Assembly: GCA_026210745.1 (NCBI GenBank)
Contig: CP110631.1
Coordinates: 4,960,001 to 5,024,000, forward strand
Direction: 5' to 3'
Length of the DNA stretch: 64,000 nucleotides
From: Exobasidium rhododendri
Lineage: Eukaryota; Basidiomycota; Exobasidiomycetes; Exobasidiales; Exobasidiaceae
Shown here: positions 10,574 to 22,113 of the stretch, piece after piece
How positions within the stretch are numbered: the first letter of the stretch is position 1
Layout of the letters: every line of letters starts with the position of its first letter
Position numbers and translations under genes: made by a program
Notes under the pieces: generated by a model
Told to the model about the DNA's origin: nothing
Database searches by the model: none
What the model saw: the letters and a program-made list of their open reading frames with translations, nothing else

Positions 10574-12454
10574 ATGGCGGACGCTGAAGTATCAAGAAAC
10601 TTCGAGCTGTTTGACAACATCTTTGTCAATCTGTATGGACCAACGTCGCTTACCTTTGACATGTGCGACATTGCCAGCACTTTGAGCACGGAGGAGGACG
10701 AGGAGGATGAGATCAAGACGCCATCTCTACCTGGTAGCATAGACGTGCACAACGATATAAAGTCCGCACCTGGCGCATCGAAGCAGAAGCTGTTGAAGAT
10801 GGAGGAATTGTTCATCAGTGTGTCGAACTTGCTCCTCGAACAAAATCGTCCGCAGTGGACACACGAGAAAGCACAAGACATCATCAAACCCAAAGTGATC
10901 GGAGGCGATTCTTTCGAAGAAGACGTGGAAGAGCTGCTGAACGATAGTGTACCGATGAAGCGATCTTCCACCAGGCTCTCGAATGAGTACTCTCTCCGTA
11001 GCAGTGGGAACACTTCCGACGACATCACACAATACGCGCATCTACCCTCCCAGCAGTCCGATCATCGTGACGGGGATGCCACGAGTAATTGGGTGTCGCA
11101 ATCTGGCCTGGGACAACAACCCACAATGACACGGAGATGTAGTCACGACGTAGCTCGCAGTCGTCTAAGGAGCCACACGAGTCTCGGCATCACTCGTCCC
11201 GACCTCAATTATTCCAAGGAGGGAACTAGCCCGTCTCAGGTTATTGCGAATATGAAGAAGAAGAACACCGGTGAACTGACGGGAAAGGGAGGAGAAGCGG
11301 GCTTGCTAAAACGACGATCACCCATCTCACCGTCAAGCTCACCACTGTCTCTTGAAGCTCCTGCTCTCGTCCTTCCCAAAGTCGCCTTCAAATACAACTA
11401 CCTCCCCGAAGTGGCAATAACAGACAAGGAAGCAAGGCGTCTGCTCCTCAAGACTTTTCCGCACTTGTGTGAAATACCTGTTCTAGCGCACGATGACAAG
11501 ACGTGGGAGCCGCTGGCGCCGAGAAAGGCAAGAGAAGCAAGCAGCACAGAAATGCAGGCTCGGAAAGATACACTTGCTGTGCGTTTCACTGGAAAGCAGT
11601 CGCAATCGCTGCTCAAGTCCATGGTCATCCTCGAAAGTCGCAAGTCCTACTGGAAGAAGATTGGTGGCGCAGTATCAGGGGAAAGCCGCGAACTACCATT
11701 GCCACCCAGCGTAGATGCATGGAAGATGGAGCTATACCACGCTGATCTCGAGGACGTCACTCCGAAAGTGAAAGCGAAGCGTACCTTTGAGATGAGGAGC
11801 CGTCGAAGAGAGGGCCAGTGTCCTTCGTGCAGTGGGAAAGGTGTGAAGAAATGCCGTACCTGCAAAGGACATGAAGCGGAGGACTGTTGGTGGTGCTTTG
11901 GAACGGGAATCCAGAAGAATCTTCGGCCTTGCAAGCGGTGTGAAGGTACAAGGAAGCTGCAGTGTAAAGACTGTGCTGGTCAGCAAAGCAACAAATGTCT
12001 TACCTGTGATGGGGAAGGATTCGGAATGTACGCCAACATTGTCAGCATCCGACTACAGCGAGTCGATTTTCCACCGATGAACATTTCCCTTCTTCTACCG
12101 GAATGTGATCATCATGATGTAGTCAAGATCAAAGAGGTGGCCGCAAAGAGGACGACGGATCTAATACGGAAGCTGGTGATATTGAGTAATTCGCATTCAA
12201 AGATTCCTTTCCATCCTTTGATTGCCTCCTGCACCTGTGAGACGTCCATCTCTCATTTGGTGGAAGTGGAAGTGCCTCAGATCATCAGGAAGCTGCTTCG
12301 AAGGCCCTCTTTTGGTACAAGCCTTCGCAACTTCACTTCCCACTACTTTACGCTCCCTTCTGATCCTGACTTGCGGCCAACGGAGATGAGCAGAGAAGAG
12401 TTTCAACAAGCGCTTGTTCCGAAGAACGTAATACCCTTGTGGCTTGAAGTCTGA
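10574..12454 (+). CDS. SSUH2-like protein with CxxCxGxG-type repeats, 626 aa
   Basis: Single-exon gene starting at ATG 10574. The N-terminal 250 residues are acidic and Ser-rich, probably disordered. From about residue 415 to 485 there is a cluster of paired cysteines: CPSCSGKG, CRTCKG, CWWCFGTG, CKRCEG, CKDCAG and CLTCDGEG. This resembles the DnaJ zinc-binding region but without a J domain. That arrangement, with flanking conserved beta-rich segments, is typical of the SSUH2 (ssu-2) family known from animals and present in some fungi. No signal peptide or membrane helix is seen. The biochemical role is unknown; zinc-dependent protein binding is an inference from the motif. It sits between two histidine kinases but no functional tie is evident. 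Confidence 0.8.
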   Translation: MADAEVSRNFELFDNIFVNLYGPTSLTFDMCDIASTLSTEEDEEDEIKTPSLPGSIDVHNDIKSAPGASKQKLLKMEELFISVSNLLLEQNRPQWTHEKAQDIIKPKVIGGDSFEEDVEELLNDSVPMKRSSTRLSNEYSLRSSGNTSDDITQYAHLPSQQSDHRDGDATSNWVSQSGLGQQPTMTRRCSHDVARSRLRSHTSLGITRPDLNYSKEGTSPSQVIANMKKKNTGELTGKGGEAGLLKRRSPISPSSSPLSLEAPALVLPKVAFKYNYLPEVAITDKEARRLLLKTFPHLCEIPVLAHDDKTWEPLAPRKAREASSTEMQARKDTLAVRFTGKQSQSLLKSMVILESRKSYWKKIGGAVSGESRELPLPPSVDAWKMELYHADLEDVTPKVKAKRTFEMRSRRREGQCPSCSGKGVKKCRTCKGHEAEDCWWCFGTGIQKNLRPCKRCEGTRKLQCKDCAGQQSNKCLTCDGEGFGMYANIVSIRLQRVDFPPMNISLLLPECDHHDVVKIKEVAAKRTTDLIRKLVILSNSHSKIPFHPLIASCTCETSISHLVEVEVPQIIRKLLRRPSFGTSLRNFTSHYFTLPSDPDLRPTEMSREEFQQALVPKNVIPLWLEV

Positions 12455-12792
12455 TTCTCCACGGTCAGCATACATACCCCTCGACGATATCTTGTTTGTG
12501 AATGTACTGCCAACGATGACACGTACTTTTTTGATGCTGCTCTTAGTCAATGATATCGTGACAGATTCTGACGATGACGATAGGCTCCGCGTGTAGCGCC
12601 AGACGACGGAGGTAGATTCGCGTGAATCAGCTAGATCTTGGTTTTTTGCTTAATCCGATTTCGAAATCTTCTCCCCCCCCCCTCTTTTCTCCACTTGAGC
12701 AATTTACCTACACTTGTCTGTCGCTTACTCCGATCATTACTACTGTCGGTCGCTTCTATTTCCCCGCCGACTAGAAGAGTGAGGAGGGGAAG
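12455..12792. other. Intergenic promoter region of the GT15 gene
   Basis: A C10 run at 12673-12682 lies in a CT-rich leader about 110 nt upstream of the start codon. No gene seen. Confidence 0.5.
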
Positions 12793-14275
12793 ATGGCGGA
12801 GTCATCACGTTGGCATTTGTTCGGATCAAGGTCTCGTCTGAGGCTATTGATCGTGATGACAGCCGCTATCTTCGTCCTCACCACCCTTTCGCTATACTCT
12901 TCTACCTTCCAGTCAGATGGCTTCATTCGACAGAGATTCTCCTCGATCACTCTACCTTGGCAGTCCAGTCTAAATCAGCAGTGTGGACCTGTGCTACAGG
13001 CTGGTCAGCTTGAAGACCTGCACACGTCAAAAGAGACTGGCGATTGGCTCGAAAAGCCGAGCAAAGCAGGGAATGGATATTACTACCCACCGACGTATGT
13101 TCCTCAGACGGCCAATCAGGCGCCTCGAGCGAAAGCAGGCTTTATTGTACTGGCCAGGAACAGCGAGCTGGATGCGATGAGGAGGAGTATGAAAGACGTG
13201 GAGTATCGCTTCAATCGAAAATATGGGTATCCCTGGATCTTCTTAAACAGTGTGTATGCTAGAATCCTAGCAGGAAAAGAATGATTGAGGGGAGGGGGAG
13301 AGTCTATAGGATAACTTGCTCACTCATCGCATGTCCTCTCGCACACAGATGAGCCTTTCTCGGAGGAGTTCAAAAGGGGAGTCCAACAAATGACCCGAAG
13401 TAATGTCTCCTTTGGACTTGTGCCCAAGGAACAGTGGTCTTATCCCGATTGGATCTCCGAGTCAAAGGCGGCAGATACTAGAGTGCAAATGAAAGACAAG
13501 GTGCCCTATGGAGACTCGGAATCGTATCGTCACATGTGTCGTTATCAGTCAGGCTTCTTCTTTCGTCATCCGCTGACCCTAGATTTGGACTACTACTGGC
13601 GAGTAGAGCCGGGGATTGAGCTTCACTGCGACATTGACTATGATCCGTTTGTATTTATGGCAATCAACAACAAGACGTACGGCTTCACGATAGCACTCAA
13701 CGAGTTCGTCGATACTGTCGCCACTCTCTACGACACGACGAGGGAGTTTGTCAAGCTGCATCCAGAGTACGTGCAGAAGAATGCCTCGATGCGCTTTCTC
13801 ACCGAAGACCCCGCACAGTCCATAGCGTCGAACTGGAATCTATGCCATTTCTGGTCTAATTTTGAAATTGGCGATCTGCGTTTCTGGAGAAGTAAAGAGT
13901 ACTTGGAGTACTTTGATTACTTGGATCGCAATGGCGGCTTTTTCTATGAGCGATGGGGAGATGCACCGGTGCACAGTATAGCAGCTGCTCTGTTCCTGGA
14001 CAAATCACGCATACATCACTTTGACGACATCGGCTACTTTCATCATCCATGGCTGCACTGTCCTAGTAAGCCGGCATACTATCAAGAGGGGAAATGCAGT
14101 TGTAATCCGGAGCAGGTGAGTTCATTCTCTTGTGTTGCAAACAAGGGTTCACAGGCGATTTCCTTCGAATGCTGACCTCGGGTTTCCTCGCTACTATTCA
14201 TCTCCCTCTCAGTCCTTTGATCGAAACGATGGCGCCTGTCTCAAGCAATGGCAGGCAGGCGTGGGGATACTATAG
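12793..14275 (+). CDS. GT15 alpha-1,2-mannosyltransferase (KRE2/MNT1 family), 428 aa
   Basis: Golgi type II membrane enzyme that adds alpha-1,2-mannose to O- and N-linked glycans using GDP-mannose. Three exons: 12793-13249, 13349-14115 and 14213-14275. A short cytoplasmic N-terminus is followed by one membrane anchor at about residues 16-36 and a stem. The catalytic domain opens with KAGFIVLARN and continues with YPWIFLN, CRYQSGFFF, DYYWRVEPG, FWSNFEIGDL and FDDIGYFHHPW. YWRVEPG and NFEIGDL are signature blocks of the family. A conserved Cys-rich end (KCSCNPEQ, then SFDRNDGACL in the last exon) supports the last splice. Length is normal for the family. Assignment is firm; which yeast paralogue it matches is not resolved. 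Confidence 0.92.
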
Positions 14276-15139
14276 CACGCTCATGTAACCTTTTTATCAC
14301 ATCTTCTGAACCTATACCTGGCAGTTCCTTCAACGACGCAGCCACCTCAATCTCCATGGATCTCCATCATTGATCATCTTCTTTTCACCGTCAAAAAGTA
14401 AAACACCCCCGAATGAGTCATTAAGACCTAAGGGGAAGAAGGGAGGCCCGAATGTCTTGGCGATAAATGCAGCCTGAGGATCGATCGGGTGTGCCGCGCG
14501 GATTATCGTCTGGTACCTGTAAATTTAGACTTTTGCTTCCGTCGGTGGAGAAAAGAAAGAGAAAGCACATCGAAAAAGAAAGAGAAAGCCGATGTGCCAT
14601 GGCGTCATGTGCGATTACATAATCAATTCGAACAGGCGTCGGAGTAGAAGGACGCGAGAGACAGGGACGAGGGCACAGGATCTGCGCCGGTGGGGGAGCC
14701 ACAATATACGTGCACTCCCATTGCGATACAGAACTCATTAAATATCCATACACCCAACCTCTTTCGAAACAGCGTAGGCAAGAAAGCAGGCAGGTACAGG
14801 TAGAAGTACCAACGGCCCACCCACTCGGACTCTCTCCTGATTATATTCGCTCTCTCAAGATCTGATTGCCTCTTGCACCTTGCTCGCCGCCTTTGCACAG
14901 GCATTGGCCCTCTTATTCGCCTTTTCTCTTTGCCTTTTCTCTTCGCCCTTTCTTTCTTTGTTGCCGGTAAGGACACTCTGCGGATCGGCCGACCTTTGCT
15001 AGCTTTCTATTACACTCGTCTGCTCTACTCGACTCTACTATCACCTTCAATGAACATTGTTCTCGATTGGGTCGTCCTTTGATCACCCTTCACATCTCCC
15101 TCATCACACCACGCCAGCGCTTATCTCGTGCCTCTTGTC
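14276..15139. other. Intergenic upstream of the second histidine kinase
   Basis: No gene supported. The last 250 nt before the kinase start are CT-rich, typical of a fungal promoter and leader on this strand. Confidence 0.45.
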
Positions 15140-18100
15140 ATGCTGGACATGGATGAATCGCTGAGGGCGCTCTATCATGCGCCCATCCCTCTCGTTGTGC
15201 TGCATCCGAATCGAACGATCAAGATGCTCAATCTACCTGCTGAGAAGATGCTTGGTAGCAAAAGTCTTGCGTGTGTGGGTGACCGACTGGATACATACTT
15301 TGCGCCTCCCTCTCGTCCCAACTTAGCAGTGGCGCTCAACAAAGCTTCGCACAATCTTTGCCAGCCGCTGAATGATCCGTCGGTTCCTACTACCACACGC
15401 CTACAACTAGAGCCGATGAAGCTCACCAACTTGGTCACCACTGTCGACCTATACGTAACTGCCTGGTTCGCGACTGATACTCTGTTCGCCTCTAATTCGA
15501 GGGAAATGAACGAGATGGACTTTGAGATAGAGACGCCCTCTCCTATGGCATCATCAGCGCAATTCGCGGAACAAAATAGGCTCCTTGGGGCAGCATCTAA
15601 TCCGCATGCCCATGAGGCCTTCTTTACCGTCTCCATGATGCCTTTTTCTGTGGTGCTCGAAGAGGAGAAAGAGAGTACTCCGCAGGGAGACATTGCAAAG
15701 ATTCTCCAAGAGGTCACTTTTGACAACATTACGATAGCTGTCTGTGCGCTCAGCAAGGATGGAAGTATCGAGATCCGTAATGAAGCTTGCGAGGAGATCC
15801 TTAGTTTCTTGCCAGCTGGGTACAGTAGCTCCTCCACAAAGCTAGGACTACGAGCAAAGGGCAAAGACTTTCGTCTACTCTCCTGGATGGATGAGACTTT
15901 GACGATCTACGATGAGAACTTCCAGTATGTATATCCTCCAGCCGAATGGCCGCTTAATCGATGCGCGTTCGAAGGAAAGTCGATGCCCGATTTGGCCATG
16001 GGCGTAGAATCAAAACTGACTGGGGAAAGAATCGTCGTACAAGTCAGCTCAAAGGTCTTGTACCATCACAACGGCCTTGGACAACATATCGGTGGCTTGC
16101 TAACGTTTCGTGACATTACCTCTGAACGACGAAAGCTCAAAATGGATGCCGAATTGATTGGAGATACCCACTTTAAAGAAGTACTAGATACCATGCCACA
16201 ATTGACTACGATTTCAAGCAATGACAGTAGTGCGGTCTGGTACAGTAAACCGTTCCTCGACTATACTGGCAAGTCTGAGGATGAATTGATTGGAGGAGGA
16301 TGGCAAGATGTGCTTCATGCTGAAGATAACGACGCCTTATCGTCTACCTGGAGCCAGTCCCTACGTACCGGTGATCCGATCGAGACAGCATTTCGTTTGC
16401 AAAGGCATGATGGCGAATACCGGTGGTTCTTACTTCGATCTAGATTGATGGAAAGTACGACTTCCGACATGGAACGAAAGTGGTTTGGGATATGTACCGA
16501 CATTCATTCTCAAGTGGAAGCGCTTTCCGCCAGTCGCAAAGCACAAACACAGCTACAGCAAGTCATATCTCATGCAGACGTCACACTATGGGCCGTGGAT
16601 CTGCAGGGCTTTGTTACTGTAGCAGAGGGACCAGGAACAAAGCAGCTGAAGTTGCTTGTCCCAACCTCTCCCGAGGAAGAAAGGCAGAACTCCTCCAGTG
16701 CGACCTCGTCACAAGTCGCAAGCAGCAATGGGCGCAGACATGACGTGCAAAGTATCATTGGCAAGTCGATTTACGAGATTTGGGGCAAGACGAATATTGT
16801 GGAATCCATGCAAAAGGCGCTTGCTGGTGAGACGATAGTCGAAGAGATGGAGATGGATGGCAGATGGTTCAGGACATCCTATATACCGTTGAGAAATCAA
16901 AGTGACAGCGTTTCACCTCTGACCGACGCTGAGAGAAGAAAAGAGTCACTTGTGGAGAGCAAGATTATTGGTGTCGTGGGGGCTTCGATGGACATCACCG
17001 ATCGAATCAATGCGCAGAAGAAGCTGGAAGAGTCTACGTTTGAAAAGACGAGGGCGCTGGCTGCCGAGGGAGCAGCAAGAGAAGCAAGTCGGCTCAAGTC
17101 GCAATTCCTAGCCAACATGTCGCACGAGATCAGAACACCGATTGCCGGGATCATCGGCATATCCGACTTGATGCTAGACGAGCAGAACTTGACCGTGCAG
17201 TTCAAGGATTATACCGAGACGATTCAACGATCGGCAGAAGGTCTCTTGACCGTGATCAACGACGTGCTTGACTTCTCCAAAGTGGAGGTGGGAAAGATGG
17301 ACGTAGAAGAAGCACTCTTCAGCCTGGAAGTGGTCCTGCAGGACACAAAGAAGATGCTCAGTTTTGCGACACAAAGACGAGGGCTAGAGTACCGGGAGTC
17401 TATTCGACTGGCGTACAAAGGAGATTTGCTCGGAGACTGCGGTCGACTACGACAGATCCTCACAAACCTACTCACCAACGCGATCAAATTCACCGATCAG
17501 GGTCATGTAAGCCTGGAAGTGGTGGACACGCAGGGAGATGCAAATTACCTTTCTGTTCGCTTTGATATTCATGACACTGGCTGTGGAATCAATGCCGACT
17601 CACTCGCGAATCTGTTCGAGCCTTTTTCACAAGCAGATTCCTCCACGGCTCGGCGATACGGGGGGACTGGCTTGGGTCTAAGTATATCGAAGAGTCTAGT
17701 CGAGCTCATGGGAGGGCAGATTGGATTGAAATCTGTGGAAGGAAAGGGCAGTCATGCTTGGTTTGTGCTGCCGTTCCGCAAAGCTAAACCTCAAGGAGGA
17801 GACGTTGACGAAGATGTGCTTGGAGTGGATATCATGTCTTCTTTTGCTTCTTCCTCCCATGTTATACCCTTCCACGAAAAAGCTTCCTCCGCTCGACCAA
17901 GAGGAGATGTCTGGGTTCTGATCGCAGAGGACAACGAGATCAACGCGCGAGTTGCCATGAAGAATGTAGAACGATTGGGCTTCAAGTGCAGGCTGGCAAC
18001 AAACGGCCTCCTTGCATTGGAAGAACTGAATCGAAACAAGTACGACATCATTCTAATGGACTGTCAGATGCCAAATTGTGATGGGTATGAAGCGACACGA

Positions 18101-18379
18101 ATGATTCGGCAATTTGTGGATCCAGAGATTAGAATGCTGCCGATCATTGCATTGACGGCAAGTGCCATTAAAGGGGATCGAGAAAGAGCGCTAGAAGCGG
18201 GCATGATCGATTATCTTGCCAAACCAGTGAAAAGGTCCGCTTTGGAAGCGACGCTGTGCAAGTGGCTCTACGACAAGAACGCTCGACAAAGTCTTCTGAA
18301 GTTCACGATGGCGTATTCGACAGTCTCTTCCCTGACGCGGAGAAGTAGTGGCACTGATAGTGGATCGGTGAGACAGTGA
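15140..18379 (+). CDS. PAS-domain hybrid histidine kinase, 1079 aa
   Basis: Cytosolic-type sensor kinase of a multistep phosphorelay, encoded by one exon. ATG 15140 is chosen because the frame upstream has only a GTG. An N-terminal PAS-like segment lies within the first 60 residues. A clear PAS fold with PAC follows at about 350-455 ([10 protein letters not shown], then HRDGEYRW-like RHDGEYRW), and another PAS region at about 480-640. A short coiled linker leads to the H-box MSHEIRTP with His about 662. The ATPase has N-box [10 protein letters not shown]1 DTGCGI, F-box FEPFSQAD and G2 GGTGLGLSI. The C-terminal receiver has AEDNEINA, phospho-acceptor Asp about 974 in LMDCQMP and Lys in AKP. 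All catalytic motifs are intact. The stimulus cannot be told from sequence. Confidence 0.93.
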   Translation: MLDMDESLRALYHAPIPLVVLHPNRTIKMLNLPAEKMLGSKSLACVGDRLDTYFAPPSRPNLAVALNKASHNLCQPLNDPSVPTTTRLQLEPMKLTNLVTTVDLYVTAWFATDTLFASNSREMNEMDFEIETPSPMASSAQFAEQNRLLGAASNPHAHEAFFTVSMMPFSVVLEEEKESTPQGDIAKILQEVTFDNITIAVCALSKDGSIEIRNEACEEILSFLPAGYSSSSTKLGLRAKGKDFRLLSWMDETLTIYDENFQYVYPPAEWPLNRCAFEGKSMPDLAMGVESKLTGERIVVQVSSKVLYHHNGLGQHIGGLLTFRDITSERRKLKMDAELIGDTHFKEVLDTMPQLTTISSNDSSAVWYSKPFLDYTGKSEDELIGGGWQDVLHAEDNDALSSTWSQSLRTGDPIETAFRLQRHDGEYRWFLLRSRLMESTTSDMERKWFGICTDIHSQVEALSASRKAQTQLQQVISHADVTLWAVDLQGFVTVAEGPGTKQLKLLVPTSPEEERQNSSSATSSQVASSNGRRHDVQSIIGKSIYEIWGKTNIVESMQKALAGETIVEEMEMDGRWFRTSYIPLRNQSDSVSPLTDAERRKESLVESKIIGVVGASMDITDRINAQKKLEESTFEKTRALAAEGAAREASRLKSQFLANMSHEIRTPIAGIIGISDLMLDEQNLTVQFKDYTETIQRSAEGLLTVINDVLDFSKVEVGKMDVEEALFSLEVVLQDTKKMLSFATQRRGLEYRESIRLAYKGDLLGDCGRLRQILTNLLTNAIKFTDQGHVSLEVVDTQGDANYLSVRFDIHDTGCGINADSLANLFEPFSQADSSTARRYGGTGLGLSISKSLVELMGGQIGLKSVEGKGSHAWFVLPFRKAKPQGGDVDEDVLGVDIMSSFASSSHVIPFHEKASSARPRGDVWVLIAEDNEINARVAMKNVERLGFKCRLATNGLLALEELNRNKYDIILMDCQMPNCDGYEATRMIRQFVDPEIRMLPIIALTASAIKGDRERALEAGMIDYLAKPVKRSALEATLCKWLYDKNARQSLLKFTMAYSTVSSLTRRSSGTDSGSVRQ

Positions 18380-18587
18380 CGTAGTAGAGTGGATCAGGAG
18401 TGCAACCCCCCCAATCTGGCTTCGCAGCACTGGTAAACACTCATGTATTTTGTTGTATTCGCACATGTATTAGTATTATTCGCATCATCCCGATCTACTA
18501 CACAAATATGTCAGCGGCAAAAGTCGCAGGAAAGACGGGGAAGCATTACAAAGGTATTAGATGACACTCTACAATGGAGGAGAAAGC

Positions 18588-21496
18588 TCAATGCGCCGAA
18601 GGTAAGACTTGCGTCAACTCAAAATTCCTGCTCGACTTGCCCACGTGGATCGTCTTTGTATGCTTGGAGACGAACCAATCCTGAGCGATCGTGTCCCAAT
18701 TACTGAGATCTCGCCGTGTCAGATTTGCTTCAAACAACCTTGTCTCTCCTGGTTGTAGATCACAAAGCCTTTCGAATCCACGAAGGGCCACCTTTGCGTC
18801 TCTCGGACCGCCAAGACTGACGTACAATTGAACAACCTCATCCCCTGCCACCTTTCCTTTGTTTGTTATGCTGGCAGTGATGGTGAAGAGGACGTCGTAC
18901 AGTCCAGGGTTACCCCCTGGTGCGCCTCCCGCAGGAAGGACGTCGTATGAGGATCCGTTGGCCGCACCAGACGGCAGCCATTCATCACTTGCTAGACCGT
19001 AGTCAGAAGCACCGGAAGATGACTGCAAGTCGGTCGAATTCAGGTAAGGGTAGAGATAGGGAAAGGCGAGTCGGGTGAAGTTGGTGGGGACGAGGTAATC
19101 GCTCGCATTACCGACACTGTCTCCAAATGTCGGTGCAGGGCCGCGCGATCCATGTTGAGGTAGGTAAGGACCCGGATAATGCTGCTGCACAGTCAGGTTG
19201 GAGAATCGGAATGCCGTATAGGAGAGACCAAAGCCAAACTCAAAGATTGGCGTCACATTGCGTCGATCGAACCCGCGATAGTCGATAAAGGGGCCTTCTC
19301 CAAAGACGATTTGAGGAGCATCGACGCCGTTGTTCGGATTGTAGAGAATGTCGGTTCCGTAGTCTTGACGTGAGCGACCCATGGTGAAGGGCAATCTTCC
19401 TGCAGGATTCACCTTGCCGTAGAGCACGTCGACGATGGAGTGTCCAGACTGCTCACCAGGCAAGCCCGCCCAGAGAATGGCAGTCACGTTGGGATTGTCG
19501 ACAAAGGAGCCCATCTCCACTGCGCCGCCCGAATGGATGACAACGACGGTGTTATTGTTGTAAGCAGTCACGTTGGCGATCAGATCGTCGCCATTGTGCC
19601 AGAGGGTCAAGTTCTGACGATCGCCTTCGTTGCCGTCGACGGAGATAAATCCTTCACCCGAGTCTGCATTGACAAATACAATCGCAACAGACGCCTGAGG
19701 GGCAAGAGCGATGATCTGATCGTATGCGTAGTCGTCCGTGATGGCCTGCACGATGCCGTTTCCATGCTCGGTGACCTGGTTGGTGATTGCACGAAGGGGC
19801 GTGACAAGGTACGGGAAGTTTGCACTGCCACTTCCCCAGCCCATGCCCAGTGTTCCATTGTCGCATCCCCGATCACTGCAACCATTCGCTCCAATGTGGC
19901 TGTCACTGCTGTCACTTCCAAACACAGCCGTGAACTTCTCACTGTCACCGAGGGGCAGCGTCTTGTTGACGTTCTTGAGCAGGACAGTCGATCGAGCAGC
20001 CATGCGCCGTATTGCCTTGCCGTGCTGTTGACGCACATCCACATGCTCGTTGACGACTCCAAAGTCCTCTTGACTGGCATAGTACTTGTACCCATTGGTG
20101 GCCAGAGTCCACGAGTTGAAGTTGATCGGCTTCTGATTGGCTTCTCGATCGACGTAGTACCACGCTGCGACGATCCTGACAGCCATGTCATCCAGTCGCC
20201 ACATCGGCATGGTTCCGTTCAAGACGGCAATGGTGAGGTTGGAAGCCCAATAGGCCACACCAGAGTCAAATAGGGTGTCTCCAGGCATGGCCATGTCTAA
20301 TCCCGCCAAGGCACCGCTGACTCCCGCATGCTGTGCTTGCCAATCACTCATGACAAAGCCTTGAAAGCCGAGCTCTCCTTTGAGGAGATGATTGAGCAGG
20401 TAGCTGTTCTGGCAAGAGTAGGAATTGTTCACCTGATTGTACGAGCACATGGCGGCGGCTGAACCTGCTTTGACAGCGTCCGCAAACGGCCAGAGGTAGA
20501 GCTCGTGCAGTGTGACGTCGTCGATGTTCGAACTGGATGCTTCTGTGATGTTGTATCCGTATCCTACTGCTTCACCGACTTGTCTGAAGTGCTCTTGTTC
20601 GTTTCCGATAAAGTGCTTGATGGTGGCGATCACGCCAGCGCTCTGAATGCCCTTGATCGTCTCCGCCGCAGCTATCCCACTCAGGACAGGATCGGGACTG
20701 AACCCTTCCCAACCTCTCCCGGCTTCAGGCGATCTTCCTAGTGGACCTACGACAGGTCCAAGCTGCACATCGATGCCCTTGTCACGAAACTCACTGCCCA
20801 TGTCGTATCCCCTCTCTCGCATGAGCTTCTTGTCGAAGGAGGCAGCAATGGTGCCACCAGCAGGAAAGACGGAATTGTAATCGGTGTCGCGAATGCCTAC
20901 TGGGCTATCTTGCAGACACAACGAACGAAACCCTAGCCGTGGAACGGAACCAGTCTGACCTACGCAACTTTGCGTCTCCCAGCCGGTTCCTGTCGTCAGG
21001 TTGACCTTTTCGGTGAGTGTGAGTTGGCTGACGAATGCGACTGCTTTGCTGTATGACTCGGCCCAGTCCCCTTTTCCCGTCATCCAGGGGGAGGGATATT
21101 TGGGCGGCGAAGTATCATTGAAGCTGGCAATGTCGAACAGGTCTGCGGCGGAAGCGTCAGGGTAGTAGCTGTTGGGAAACTGTATGGGAAGAGAAAAGTC
21201 TGTCTATTTCAGCTCCGGAATCAATTTTTGCAAAGAATCAGCTTAACCACACTCACGGGAGCACTGTCGTTGCCTTGACTCTGAGTTGCATTGCTGCCGA
21301 TGGTCGTGGTCGTGTTGACTGCTTCGAGCGTGGGCCAAGCAATCTGCGTGGATCGACTGGGTAAGCAGCATGACACGACGAGAAAGGAAAGGGGAACCTG
21401 ACTCACCGACCCTACATCCTGATCTGCGTACGCATCGCTCGAAGCTGCAAATGTCGCAAGCAGCGCTGTGCTGTAGGCGAGGGTTCTGATCAGCAT
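18588..21496 (-). CDS. Secreted GH3 beta-glucosidase, 922 aa
   Basis: Extracellular enzyme that releases glucose from the non-reducing ends of beta-glucosides and cello-oligosaccharides. Three exons: 21496-21407, 21343-21257 and 21179-18588, all phase 0. The first exon encodes a signal peptide of about 24 residues ending near DAYA. The GH3 N-terminal domain shows KVNLTTGTGW, CLQDSPVGIR, GRSPEAGRGWEGF, KHFIGNEQE and the nucleophile motif VMSDW (Asp about 338). The second GH3 domain includes GGAVEMGSF and WAGLPGEQSG. The C-terminal part has FIDYRGFD and FEFGFGLSYT, then a fibronectin-III-like domain. Many NxS/T sites suggest heavy glycosylation. It is closest in style to secreted ascomycete and basidiomycete beta-glucosidases of about 860 residues. 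Confidence 0.93.
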
Positions 21497-22113
21497 GAGA
21501 GATGAATAAGAGGGGGAGGGGGGTTGGAGGGGACAGCGAAAGAGAAGATGTGACTCCCCAATTCCGGAAGAATAGTGGGGGGGGGCCTGATGGAACAAGA
21601 ATCATCCGCTCCCATTTTAAAATTTTCGTTCTTCCCACTTATTCTTACCAATACGAGATCCCACCTTAGCTTCATATGCTCATCTCCGCGTGCGGACTAT
21701 ACATACTGTAATTAGAAAAACTAGTTCGCCGGCATCTTTATTACACTTTAGAAGATCTTGGCCCCGTCCAAGGGGACGACTAGCGCCCGAGCCAAGACCT
21801 CGTTTGTAATCGTATTCTCGTATTTAAATGTGGTACTTGTGCGGCCACTCAGGATGAAAGTGGGGGAGGAGAAAAGGGGTGGGGAGGGTGCAGCACTAGC
21901 TTCAATGTCGCTACGACAAAAGAAGCGCGGCGGAAGCAAATAATAATAGCAGGCTACTCGAGGATGTCGGTCGGTGTGCATGTACGTACTCATTCAAACC
22001 TGATCACAAGACGTCTGCGCCCCTGAGTCATCATCATCATCTCTATTTGTATTCGATGTGTGAACTCTTCTACATGACTTTCTGCTCTAGTAGGGCGTAG
22101 GACGGGGACAACA
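21497..22113. other. Intergenic, promoter of the beta-glucosidase gene
   Basis: On the minus strand a C9 run (21577-21585) lies about 80 nt upstream of the beta-glucosidase start. No gene seen; the SDR stop codon bounds the other side. Confidence 0.5.

Noticed and set aside
10372-11028. 218-codon minus-strand frame opposite the SSUH2-like gene
   Set aside because: Ser-rich shadow frame overlapping a well-supported gene; no domain or splice signal.
19440-20273. 277-codon plus-strand frame opposite the beta-glucosidase gene
   Set aside because: Antisense shadow of a strong GH3 coding region; no recognisable protein.
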